A DNA stretch of 64,000 nucleotides from Apostichopus japonicus (Eukaryota; Echinodermata; Holothuroidea; Aspidochirotida; Stichopodidae): positions 30,446,668-30,510,667 of the forward strand of contig NC_092569.1 of NCBI RefSeq assembly GCF_037975245.1, given 5' to 3'. The notes below the pieces were generated by a model. It saw only the letters and a list, made by a program, of their open reading frames with translations. It was not told the DNA's origin and made no database searches. A program made the position numbers and the translations under genes. Positions 23,701 to 36,020 of this stretch are shown here, piece by piece (the stretch's first letter is position 1; each line of letters begins with the position of its first letter).

Positions 23701-26700
23701 GATCTAGGTAAGGGTATGAACCTTTAAGAAATGTTAATGCGGTCTTTAAAGTCGATTCGGATGAAGCAGGCCCACGGATTCGCCAAAAAAGAAAAGAAAA
23801 GAGAGCTATCAAACAATTAATGAAGAGGAAAGCATTTAAAATGACCCGAAAGAGCCGTACTGACCCTTAATACACCTCCTTTGTCAGCAACGAAGCAGTT
23901 GCATTGGTTCAGAGGGATGCATTGTTCTTGATGTCTCAGATAATCACCGACACAAACGCATTGCTCTGTGTCTGTGCGAGATGTAGGCGAGATGCAAGTA
24001 TCAGGGTCATCACAAGTCCTCTCACAGGTCTCATTGCTAAATATCTCATTAGCTGGACACCATTCAGGGATTATTCCTAGAGATCAGGAAACAATAAAAT
24101 GTAAATAATATGAACCTGATAGAGAAACGAAGAATATGACGTGAGAAAGAATAGGTTTGTCATTCTGCCCTCTCATGTCATTCTTATCTGAAGGTTAAAG
24201 GAAAAAACACACATTCAGAAACAGTTCGAATATTTACGGAACAATTTAAATCAGGTAGTGGCTGTTTCTTATTCAACTTTATGTTAATATTTATTCAACA
24301 TTACGAGATAATAATCCATAATTTGTTGCACAACTGGTCTGAAACCATATAGTCATAGCTTACTTCTGTTTCTGAGTGCCTTCGGAGTTACTATACTACT
24401 TTTTGACAACAGTGATTATTAATAACAACGTTGGTTGTTCTGATCAAACTGGGAGACGGACCTGTTAAAGTGTAAACATTCTGTTGTACAAATGTTAGAT
24501 ACGGTTCCTTGTTCAGAACCAAGGTAAGTGTTGAGTACGAAGCAGTAATGTAGTAAGTGCGTAATAAAAATTCAGCTAATGGAGGCCACTTCGAAATCTA
24601 GTATAGATACTAATGCAATATTAATATTTCAACATATCATATATATCATAGCATGTTGTAACCGCTTCTATATGAATTTTAGCACCGTTGTACTCGCTGG
24701 TGTACTCTATGTATACTCTTACTATATGTATTGTAGCAGTTTATTCAAGCTAAGAAAAATGTTGCCATGTCAATTTTACTTCCAAAAGATCAATTCGATC
24801 TAAGAATAAACCTTTCAGTTTATGCACGTTTACTTTCGACATTTAATAAACAAATACGAGTTATTTTGGCTTTATGCTTAATAAGAATGTAAAGACACTT
24901 ACCATCTGATATTTCGAATGTACCTAAACTAGATATATGATAATCCCCCCATTCATCTGAGATACGAAACTCGTCGTATGTTACATAGTAAGTATCTCCA
25001 GCAACGTTCTCAAAATCCATTCGCAGTTGGTACCGCTTTTGATTTGTTAAGAAGGCAATTTTCTCATTTCCAATCCAAAACTCACTCCCTAGAAAGCCAA
25101 AGCCATTTCTGAAATCTTTCCAACTTCTATTGAAATTGACGGAATCTGATCTTCGGCGCTGTAATACCTACGACGAATACCAAAGAAGTTAAGCGTTAAC
25201 TAGGACGTTATTAAATATTAATTATTCGTTCCCTACCGCAATGGGATTTGTTGCTAACATTTCTAACAGAAAATAGAAATTATATATATAACTTCAATTT
25301 GTAGTGTAGGCTAAAGGTTTACAGTTTTTCTTGGAAGATGAACTACACTGGACTTAATTTCAAAATGTATAAAAATAATTGATTCAAATTTTGCTTCGAT
25401 AAAAAGATTCAAGTTGAAAAAGGATTTTTTACATCACTATGTATTGCTGTAGGCAAAATTGAAGTAAATTTGTTCAAAACTGGTTAAAGTTGAACAGGGG
25501 ACGAGTTATCAACTATGGCATACCGTCCATCCACCAGTATAAAGATCATTGTAACAGTAAGCCTCAAACGGTTCCGGGTAGCCATCTGGTTTAATAAGGT
25601 ACACTCCAGATGTATTGTGGGTTGAGGAACATGCATTCGATACTTCTCTGCAATCTCTCGGATACTCAGATTGTTGAAAAACGAAGTATGTAAAACCTGG
25701 ATGAAAGGTAAAACAAAGTAAACATTTTATCGCGATTGAAAAATCATTTCAGTTAACAAATATTGCATTCCGAGCCAATTGTAATAAACATGGCTTTGTT
25801 ACTATGAGAGTTAAGATAATAGATAAGCCTTTATGCCAATTATTACTCAACTACCGTATAGAGGAAGATATCACGACCAATATTAAATTGAATAAGGTAA
25901 TCGTGGTTGGATTCTCAGATGTAACTGTTTTGAAACAATTACGTTAACATAAAATTCAAAGACCATTTGAATCAAATGTTTTCGTTGTTATCAGTAGTTA
26001 AAGACTAATGAAAACAGTCATATTCCATTTAACGTACATGAAAAAAATATCGATGTAGCACGTTGGACATGAAAAGATCGAAAATATACGACTCAGAGGA
26101 AATCAATTTCATAATAGATGTTTGGAAATGGTGACATGATTGAAAAAAAAAAAAAAACGTTTAGAGCGACCACTAAAGAACCAACATTTCCAGCCATTCA
26201 AGTTGGTCAACTGAGGTGTTAACATTTATAATACATAAGTGATATAGCTTACTGAGGTTACTTCTTATCATAAGGTCAATCATATAACATAACAACTACA
26301 CCTACCTGAAGATCTTCTATCGGCACCGACGATTCCCTGTGTAATAAAATACTTTTAATGAATACATTACAAGACATACAGGTTGATGCAGTCAAAACTA
26401 AGCAGGATCAGATTAAATATAAAGCTAATGTCTTATAAAAACAGTTCGAGGAAAAGAAAGAACAATTCGCAAACTGGTTCAAAACATGTGAGGTTAAAAC
26501 AAGTTAAGTCGACATAAACGTTGGTAAATTCTCCGGATCAACACTTGTATTGATGTTTTATCTTTGTCTACATTCCATAGCTGATTTACAGGTCAAGGAT
26601 CACTTACAGGATACAACTATCTTCCAGGAAACTTTAGATTAATGGCATTTTTTCCGGTGTAACAGCTATCCTGGTACATGATACGTAAGTTCATGTAGTA

Positions 26701-28612
26701 AAGAACAAAGGCAATAGCTGACTGCTTCCTTAGACAGCTTTGTTGCTTAATGCAGACAGATGTTCTTTGTTCAAGTTATATTTTGACGTAAGAAGATTAC
26801 AGACAAATGTTGTAACGCATTTGTGTTTATCAGTCCTTAATAACACTTAAGGATCATTTAAATCGTCCTAGCTTTTCTAAGATTACCGTGTCTTGATACT
26901 TACCGTGCACAACGAAACTCTAAGATTTGAAAGGGTCATTTTACTTATAAGGTAAGTTCATGCGTTTATCAGAACGAAAACGAAAACATATTCTTTGATT
27001 GTCTAATTTCGTGTGTGTTTTTGTCGCTTCTGTTACTGTAACTTGTCATTTAGCCTTTGAAGAAGATCCTGCTAGGATCAAATCCTCAAGCCAGCTTACT
27101 TTTACACATTTTATAATTTCTGTAGACACTTATTTACTTCCATCAGCCGGCTATACTAACAACTAAGTCTAGCCAAAATTAGCTAGTGCTTCGTGTGTGA
27201 AATATTTCGTAAACCAATCGGCAACAAAATGTGATAAGCAAACTTGATTTTCAAAATACAATCTTTTCATCAGTCAATGATGTTTTCACAAACGGCATCC
27301 ATGATACTCTTTGCAGCTTCTGCAATGTACACAATTTTTGGAATGATTTAGAAGAGGGGTTTCCACGTGTTAAAACATTTATTCTCAGCGGAGGACTGAT
27401 AGGCTACTATTGTAGGTATAAACATATATTCACATACGTTAAGTTACTATCCTGAATATAAAATTGTATAATACATCAGCCAGACTGGTGTCATTTTCTT
27501 TAATGCGCGACAAAGACTGATGAGTTTTTTAACGGTAAATGTACATGACTGGTCTGTTTAGATCGGTTAATATATTTCAGAACTTGCGTCATGCTTGTTT
27601 GACCAGCTGTTCGGCATATTGGCCACTTGCTATTAATCGAAACTGGCTTTTTGTGGAAGAAAAAGTTCAATATTAGTTTGCCGTTATCGTCAATGAGGCT
27701 AAATTTTACCGATACTGATATGCCGCCGATATTGCAAATATCAATAAACACTTAGAGCGTTGAACTTTATATTACAACTTTCTTCCAGGAAGATTTAGAT
27801 TATTGAAATTGTCCCGGTTTTACAGCTACTCTGGTACATGATATGTAAGCTAACGTGAAAGAGCAAAGGCTAACATAAACAAAATGAACTCTAAGTGAAA
27901 GCTTCCATTTACTAGTAAGGTAAGTTCTTAGCCATAGACTTTTATATCTTGCTAATAAGAAACCTGAAGCATAATTATTAAATGACTGGGTTGTAAGGAT
28001 CAATATTTCATTTTAAGCTATTAGGCGTGACGTAGTAAAAACACAGCCACCAATAAGTTGAAGAGAATTTTTGTCGTAATGGTTTTGTCAGTTTCTAAAA
28101 AAAATCACAGCATTAAAAGCAAACGTGTTAGAAAAGAGACATTTAAATACAGTGTAATAGATTTGATATTGTTTAATTTGTAAACGTTTATCATGTATGG
28201 GTTTTCTTAAATATAGGGAGAGTTTCCTTTTCTATACTGAATTATGTTATCTGTTACTTTAAAACGACAAACGAAACGTTAAGTTTTGTACTACACCGAC
28301 CAGCCACATGGTATCATGAAAGGAAGGTGCAAGTCGGTGGGAGGAGGGAGGGAGGGAGGGATGGAGAACTGTGAATAGGTTTTATATTTATTTAATTCCG
28401 GTATTCAAATTGAGACTATTAAACGTTACCTAGTTTGTCAAATACAAGGAACTTTACATGATCGTCACGACTTTATGGAGTATCTTATGTGAAAATCAAT
28501 GTAAATTACGGTATTTGTGATTAGATAATTTACAAATAAATTAGAGAAAAACTGTCTTTCTTTGAAGTATTTCCAGATTTTACGTATCACCTAATACTTT
28601 TTTTCACAATTG

Positions 28613-28661
<49 letters not shown>

Positions 28662-30971
28662 ACCTAACCATTTACACAATGACCTAACCTGTAATAATCC
28701 AGATATAGACAAAATCATCACATTGGATTGTCATTAAAATCTTGGTGAATTGGATCATGTCAAAAGTAAGATTTTCAATGAAAATTTAATATACGTTTTG
28801 TTGAAAATGTTTTTATTTATACTGTTTTTTTTTTTTTGGGCTTCTATAGATTTATCCGAATTTAAAGTAAAAAAAAAGACCAAAAAAACTAAAGACAAAA
28901 CAATAAAACATGCATTAAGGTATTCCTAATCAGCATACCATTGTAATGAATATTGAAAAGCATAATTATTTAAAGGCAAGCAACCAGAATGAGCATCAGG
29001 TTATTTTTAAAGTGTTAGAAATGTTCTCTGCATCTGCACTAAGTTATTCCGCTAGTTATATGACCTTTATTTTTATTTATTCATTAATGATAGGATAAAA
29101 TAAAGGATTTGCCTTTTGCTTTTCTTCCAGAATATAGCTTATATTTAAAACTACAATGTAACAAACTGATTTAATGCATGAGAACATACAATTCTTCAGT
29201 GAAATTGATTTATTTGATGAGGCATTTAAGTATTTTGGTAAAATTCTTTGTGTGACTAGTTGTCTGAACCCAAAGACTAAAGAAACATCTTACTACGATT
29301 TTATTTTGAGTATCATTTTATGAAAATAACTATTACTTTCCCTCAGACTTCACATCGGTCACAATTACAAAACTAATGATTACTTTACATTATTCGAATG
29401 ACTCGAAGAGGTAATTCAGGTGTTACCAAAATGGCAATTTATAAGATCTTATAAAACAACTTATACGTATAAGTAACGTCTATGGCATTGGAAAGCGACT
29501 TTCAGTCTTTTAAATCTTCTAGTTTATACAATTCAAAGATCATGTTCGTAAAAAAAAACAGTATTATTTTTAAACAGTTAAACAAGTCTCACACATTCGA
29601 CAAACAATACTTTATAGGTGTTTCATTCTAACTCACGAGAATTAAAACAGAAATTTCAAATAGTGCAATGTTCATGAAAGTGAGTTAAACATACATTTAT
29701 TTTGTTGTTTCTTGCATTAATTACTTGATAGTAATATGAGCATATTTTGGGATGTGCACATATTTGTACTTTTTATTTTTTGGTAACGATATATCAAAAT
29801 ATCTCAACTAACTCCATTTACTACTAAAATCTCATTTTCTTTCTTTCAAGTTTCCCCTTATCGTGGTATCGTTATAGGACATTAAGTCTGAGAATAGAGG
29901 AGTTACCTCTAATTAAGTGTTACTATACTTCTCGTTTTGACATTTTCATAAAAGAAATAACTGTGATCTCTACTTATGATATCAATCGTATAGAACTGTC
30001 ACTTAGAAAGGCATGCGATAGGAGACATTCTTTACAACTTTATCATTTTAAATAAAATAAATGAAAATGTCTTACATTTCCTCCGCTCTTATATCCATGA
30101 TCTATAAAAATTGCGGTTAAAACAATTGTTGTTATCAAGTTAACTAAGCCGAGTATCGTTATTATAATTACTAGTTAGTTTTAATTTAAATTGATGTTAT
30201 TCAACCTTGTTTCCTTGAAAATGTACATGTCCAAATTAGTGATCTTTATATTTACGTTTTTTCAAAATGCATTTCAAAATATCTTAATGCCTTGTTGCAG
30301 ACTGTTTTTCCAACATTGCTACATAAATAACGATATATTTTAAAGTGATATCGATGAGCATGTGAAGGAAGTAACATTTAGGTGTTCCCTGAGAAAATTT
30401 AAAGCTGCAAATTTCTCATTTGGATGATAGTTTACAGAAGTATTATCAAGTTTAAAACTGAGCATTGTTTCAAATTTGATGAAATTGAATCGGACCTACC
30501 ACCCTTTGAAATAAATATCTTATTTAAAGGATATACCTTATCATTATAGTTTTGTTAACAGTAGTTACCCAACTGTTGACTATTTGTATTTGAAGTAAAT
30601 TCAAGCATCTTTTGATCTAATTTATTTTTTTTTTCAGTATGTGTGGTTCAATTAAAGACGTTTTGTTATATGTCGAAACACTGTTGTTCTTTCGCAAGGT
30701 TAAAAATTCTAAGTATTTTAAATTGAAGGCATTTAAAACTAAACTTCATCAGGTATTTTTATCAATGTTTTCCTATTTAATGGGAAAAGTTTTTACTTCA
30801 GTTTGTCACATCATTTAATATAAACAGAGTTAGCTCAGCAACACAACTTATGTTATTTTCGAAACAGTGGTAAAATATTAAAAAAAAAATAATAGAAAGA
30901 CTTACCCTTTCTGTTCCAAACGAGTTGCAAATCGTGAAAACAGTCAAACAAACTTTGAAAAGCGTTTCCAT
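20252..30971 (-). CDS. FReD-2: secreted FReD-TIL-EGF-FReD protein
   Basis: A nine-exon gene of 1995 coding nt (664 aa), all in phase. Residues 1-22 are the signal peptide, 23-32 the linker, 33-178 a partial fibrinogen domain (FReD-A, no C-terminal third), 179-249 TIL, 250-319 one free TILa/EGF-like module, 320-419 TILa/EGF plus the FReD-B start, 420-506 the FReD-B core, and 507-664 the FReD-B C-terminus with a Tyr-rich insertion. Ca2+-site DQDND, GGWWY and SNLNG are present. FReDs typically bind carbohydrate or acetyl groups outside the cell, so a secreted lectin-like or adhesive role is likely but inferred. The signal peptide exon is unrelated in sequence to that of FReD-1 and FReD-3. A truncated copy of the EGF exon lies in the intron at 22660-22791. 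The gene looks intact. Confidence 0.85.
21643..21904 (-). CDS. FReD-2 exon 8, FReD-B middle
   Basis: 262 nt, phase 0 to 1: ILQRRTSSSVSFYRNW, GNHWIGNDKIYKLTNQ, YQLRIEKTN, then RYRLSLGGHYGNAG. Typical fibrinogen-domain core. It differs from FReD-A in having WIGNDK in place of WIGNEK. Confidence 0.9.
22156..22455 (-). CDS. FReD-2 exon 7, TILa/EGF + FReD-B start
   Basis: 300 nt, phase 0-0: GSESYISSDCSLRITC, CIADATCQKRNNIHRC, YCNEWFEGNGVTC, then DCSDLYTAGRRNNGKY, IYPAGSSGFEVYCDMS and GGWT. The EGF-like module and the fibrinogen-domain opening share one exon. Confidence 0.85.
22660..22791 (-). pseudogene. Truncated EGF-exon relic in FReD-2 intron
   Basis: A good acceptor and the first ~43 codons of the module are present: EGEFYVNSRCTQRSTC, ending GVRKC. 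The sequence then leaves homology, with no CYCNQN block and no donor. It would be skipped in splicing, so it is a dead copy of exon 6. Confidence 0.8.
23381..23590 (-). CDS. FReD-2 exon 6, free TILa/EGF-like module
   Basis: A 210-nt, phase 0-0 exon: EGEFYVNSRCTRRSTC, CSDHATCDERNGVSKC, then YCNQNYEGDGVMC and HNCFVDTEISVLR. The first half resembles the TILa/VWC-like segment that follows TIL domains. The second half is EGF-like with the C-x-C and G-D-G-x-x-C pattern. The donor GTCATT is weaker than the usual GTCAGT. Confidence 0.85.
23865..24076 (-). CDS. FReD-2 exon 5, TIL cysteine-rich domain
   Basis: Reads IIPEWCPANEIFSNETC, ERTCDDPDTC, CVCVGDYLRHQEQCI and PLNQCNCFVADKGGVLR, then donor GTCAGT. 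TIL-type cysteine spacing, diverged from the FReD-1 and FReD-3 TILs. Its C-terminal CNCFVADKGGVLR resembles the end of the free EGF exons (NCFVA..K.SVLR). 212 nt, phase 2 to 0. Confidence 0.85.
24903..25167 (-). CDS. FReD-2 exon 4, FReD-A middle part
   Basis: Reads VLQRRRSDSVNFNRSW, NGFGFLGSEFWIGNEKIAF, then YQLRMDFEN and FRISDEWGDYHISSLG. Fibrinogen-domain core, 265 nt, phase 0 to 1. As in the paralogues it joins to TIL, with no FReD C-terminal exon. Confidence 0.85.
25524..25696 (-). CDS. FReD-2 exon 3, FReD-A N-terminal part
   Basis: Reads FTYFVFQQSEYPRDC, SSTHNTSGVYLIKPDGY, PEPFEAYC and TGGWT: the fibrinogen-domain opening. 173 nt, phase 1 to 0, acceptor ATCCAG, donor GTATGC. Confidence 0.85.
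26306..26336 (-). CDS. FReD-2 exon 2, 31-nt linker
   Basis: Encodes GIVGADRRSS plus one base between TTACACAG and GTAGGT. Length and phase are identical to the micro-exons of FReD-1 and FReD-3, although the sequence differs. Confidence 0.75.
26990..27100 (+). repeat. Dispersed repeat with GATCC/GGATC hairpin (copy 2)
   Basis: Same repeat as at 8390-8600. Hairpin arms GATCC (27065-27069) and GGATC (27074-27078), followed by AAATCC in place of GAAAC. More degenerate than copy 1. Confidence 0.55.
28618..28655. repeat. (TA)n microsatellite
   Basis: An uninterrupted TA dinucleotide tract, followed by two copies of CAATGACCTAACC. Confidence 0.95.
30906..30971 (-). CDS. FReD-2 exon 1, signal peptide
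   Basis: 22 codons: METLFKVCLTVFTIC, then NSFGTER and a GTAAGT donor. Phase 0. The start is supported by the short hydrophobic leader and by the upstream block 123 bases away that is shared with its paralogues. Confidence 0.75.
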
Positions 30972-31093
30972 AATTTCGGGTCTGTAGAAATGTCACGCGA
31001 AAATATATTCGATGAAGTGCAAGATGACAAATGAAACAGAGTCTCTTTTTAGGGGTGAGCAACTCCCTACTGAAATGACCGCAGTAGTGGTAT

Positions 31094-31120
31094 GGATGTC
31101 CATTAATGCCATCATTTTAT
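31094..31120 (-). promoter_or_regulatory. Conserved upstream block of FReD-2
   Basis: Contains GGATGTCCATTAATGCCATC on the plus strand, 123 bases upstream of the FReD-2 ATG. It matches the blocks at 12497-12522 and 55094-55120, although the exon 1 sequences differ. Confidence 0.4.
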
Positions 31121-33480
31121 TTGAAATATGGTTTGGATTATAGGTACAGCTCATAGGAGGAATTGCTGTACATTGGCCTCTGTGTTAATTAGGCTAGTGG
31201 TCATGCGCAATCTAACTTAATATTATTCGCATCTTGAACTTTCACTCTATATATACAGTAAGCTTCAGTTGCATAATGTTGAATTGTCCTTGTTCCGATA
31301 AATATAGCATAATACCTATTGTATACTACTTGACTATCGTGTCTCTAGTTCCAAGAACAGCAGTGATATTGCAATTTAATAACTCTTAATTAATGTATTT
31401 GGTTTTTAAAACGAGTGTCGTGCTACGTTTTAATTTTATTACGTTCAGTGTGGTTTATGATCAAAGGTTTTGTAATTGTGCGTAGTTGTGATGTCAATTC
31501 TACCAAACCGATAAAAAGAGTAGGAATGCTGATTTACTTGTTCTGGTTGATATCATCCATATGTTTAAGAACCCTTTATGGGTGATTATGTTAGCTAAGT
31601 TACTTTGCTTTTGGTTGGAAGGCAAAATTAAAGCAGTAACGAAAGGACAGGAAGTGATACTACTAATCAACACTTTTTAACATTCATGAACTAGTACAAT
31701 ACATATTATATACCGTGAAATGTACGGTATGATCTATTCTACACTATCGATATGTATGTACAAATATCAAATAAACACAGTTTGAAACATTCGAAGTTTG
31801 TCAGTGGTATGCTATATGAACAATACTTCCTTGTTTTATGATGCCTACGTCCCACCCTGTTTGCGGAATCGAGTATCCTCACATCTGATTGAATAAACAT
31901 GTCAGTTGTTTTGTTGGGCTTTCACTGAATTTTTATTATTTGTAAAACTTACATCCATACTGACTGTAAACAATAAAAAAAATCTTTGTCATTTGAATCT
32001 AAGGAGCTTGTTTTGACATTTAAAAAGGTACACTGATATCAGATTACAAACCTCTCTTTTAATGGAAAAATTATTTTAATTTGTAGCAAGAAAGGCTCCA
32101 GGGGCTTTAAAACAAGTCAATAATGCAGAGGAGAGACGAGTGGTCGGAGAGAAGGCTAGACGTGAGACCTTATTCGTTCCCACGGCAGCAAACCAAACGT
32201 AAAAGTTTTCCAAAAAACACATTCTAGTTCAGCTGAATTATTTCAGATGAGTTATAGCGATGCGCATGCTGCGAAAATTCCGTCACTTTTTTCCACCTTG
32301 TTTGAATGACTGCCATTTCGTCATTTTCCATTAGATTTGACTGATCGTTTGTCAGAGGTTCGAGTGACTTCATCTTCTTTATATGCAATCATATTTGTTA
32401 GGTCATTTGAGTACAAAAGGGATCATTTTCTGATCCTCCTAGAAATGTCGTCCGAATCTGCTGAAATATTGTGGAAATAATGTTTGAATAATGGTGAACC
32501 AACGTTGTTTGGAAGAAATGTTTGTTTCGTCATCTATGGGCCCAAAACCGGGCCTTCTGTATGTAATGTTGGCCACATATCATATGCAGTGAACATGAAA
32601 TTTTTTTCACAACTATTTACTATTCATGACCAGCTTGCGTTTTATGTGAGTAGCAAAATGTCTTCCAACTTAATTTTACCGTAATTTTGGGAAATAATTC
32701 CACCCGTGGGAGACTTCATCATGTCAAATATTTAGTTTCTATGCAGGCTTTCTATCTAGTTCGATGGCATACTCTATACAAGGACTACTTGGCAGATTTG
32801 CAGTTTGAACATTTTCACGGTTGTATGTGGAATATGTGAGGATGACCTATTTTGTTGGAGCCGATTTTCTCTGCGGTACGTCGATTGTAAACAAGTTGAA
32901 GGTCGTTCTATTATTGTATATGCGCAATTTTAGGACAACGCAATTTAAACGTGATATCCACAACATTTTAGCAGACTTAGCAGAGGAATACTTTTTTTTT
33001 GGTTTGCGTTCTAATATTGCATGAATTAAAACTACGAAGTACATATACTGTTGGTTCTTTGTTTTGCAATGGGGCAAAGTTTATCACTATTAATTAGTAT
33101 AACGACATATTGTATACAATATGTTCGTGACAGTGTTTCCAAGGAAAACAGGAGATGGAGGAAGGAAATGAAACCCGATGTGTCTGCTTTGTCTTACTTT
33201 TTTGCACAAACAAATGGATAAACGGCTCAAAAATATTGTCATTTCTCAGCGTTGCTGCTCTGGTTGGTTACTTGCTGGTAGCAAAGGATACTCAGCCATG
33301 TTTTTGCGGGTATGCGGGTGTCGGTGTGTGCGCTTCTGTGACACTTGCGTGGGTCCGCGATATCTCCAAACGGAATGATGGTTATTTGTCATACTTTCTA
33401 TGTAGATGTATTATAGTAAGAAGTTGTGCTCCATCTTTCTTGGCACTGACCTTATGAATATTAATGAGGTAATTGGATCA
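31121..33480. other. FReD-2 upstream flank, no gene seen
   Basis: AT-rich with short open frames on both strands (for example 33155-33457 plus). None shows a domain, a conserved partner copy or a codon pattern I would trust. Confidence 0.45.
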
Positions 33481-33489
33481 AACGTAAAA

Positions 33490-34110
33490 ATCTTTACATT
33501 ACTATAACTCCGAAACCGTGATTCTGACTGTAGATAAACTTGGGATATTGTTGTTGGTTAATAACTAGCCCATGTAGGCCAAGATTTACATTTCCACATA
33601 AAATGCATTTTGGGACACATTCTTTTGGCCCGAGTTTGTGGGCCCCAATACTTTTGGGACCATTTAGGCCCACTTTTTCTTTTCATTGCAATAACTCCGT
33701 AACCGTAAGTCGAATTGTAGCCAAACCTAGAATACAGTTGTTGGTTAAAAGCTCGTACATTTAGGCCATCTTGGCCCAAACAAATCCGGGCCCGTTTTTG
33801 GGCCGGGTGGCCCAAATTTTATTTCCACGTCAAAAGCATTTTGAGGCACATTGTTTGGGCCAAAATACTTGTAAAAAATTGGACCCTCCAAATGTGGGCC
33901 CAAGTGGTCACTTGGGCCCACATTTTGGAGGGTCCAATTTTTTGGGGGAAACTATATTTTGAGCCACTTTGGGTCAAATATATTTGTGACCTTTTAGGCG
34001 CAAAATATTATCGGGACCCAATTTTTTGGAAGGTGCCAAATTTTTAATTTGCAATAACTCCACAACCTTAAATCAGACTGTAACCAAACTTGCAATTCAG
34101 TTGTTAGTTG
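33490..34110. repeat. GGCCC-rich degenerate repeat block
   Basis: The phrase AATAACTCC.(A)AACC, followed ~30 bases later by a (A/T)GTTGTTGGTTAA-like segment, occurs three times (near 33503, 33690 and 34055). Between them GGGCCC/TTTGGGCC words recur, and the block is GC-richer than its surroundings. Open frames on both strands are by-products of the repeat. Confidence 0.65.
33873..33943. repeat. 71-bp near-perfect fold-back
   Basis: Arms 33873-33906 and 33909-33943 are reverse complements apart from one indel, with a two-base centre. They contain GTGGGCCCAAGTG and CACTTGGGCCCAC. The DNA could extrude as a cruciform and its RNA would form a long hairpin. Confidence 0.85.
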
Positions 34111-35490
<1,380 letters not shown>

Positions 35491-35552
35491 GGCGTTCCGT
35501 ATTACGACCAGTGTAAAATTAAATCTGTCGGAACATTCTCCGACTTTTTGAA

Positions 35553-36020
35553 GGTGGCATACTCCTATTAGAGTCTATATCAGTCCGCTCGATTGTTCTC
35601 CCTCAGGAAAAGTGCCAAAAAGCAGCGGGAGAACATCTTTTGTGACCTGTTATAAATCATAATCTAGTTTTTTTGTGGCTTGCATGTTGAAAAGCATGAA
35701 TGGAAGTACATGTGGTGAAAAAATTGGGTCAATTGAGGCAATTTTAGACCCCTTTAGGCCTCCCAGGAGCAGCGTAGGAAATTTGCTTACCACTGAGGGA
35801 AGAGGTTTGTTTACAAGTCACAAAAACTTCCGGCTCGGATAGTAAAAAATCTTCACGGTCATGGTACGGAAAATTGATGGTGCCATGAAAGGCCAACTGG
35901 TCAGCTATCCGGTGATGGGTAGCGTTAAGCTAGTGAAAACTTCTATCTAGACTTAGAGACTTCATTACTTGTGTGATTTAGTGTGTAAGTCAATGGGGCT
36001 TTTAATGGGCGTATGCTACC
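35553..36020. mobile_element. Possible MITE with short terminal inverted repeats
   Basis: The ends GGTGGCATACTCC (35553-35565) and GGCGTATGCTACC (36008-36020) are inverted relatives, 11 of 13. TGAA flanks both sides as a possible 4-bp target duplication. The interior is GC-richer than its surroundings and non-coding. The evidence is short and could be chance. Confidence 0.35.

Larger units (their letters stand above)
26337..30905 (-). other. FReD-2 intron 1
   Basis: A 4.6 kb AT-rich intron. It holds the hairpin repeat copy at 26990-27100, a purine-rich GGGAGG run near 28340-28360 and a (TA)n tract at 28618-28655. The many short open frames have no family signature. Confidence 0.6.

Noticed and set aside
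33155-33457. 100-aa plus-strand frame with a hydrophobic segment
   Set aside because: No family signature, no paralogous copy and no splice or regulatory context. Likely chance.
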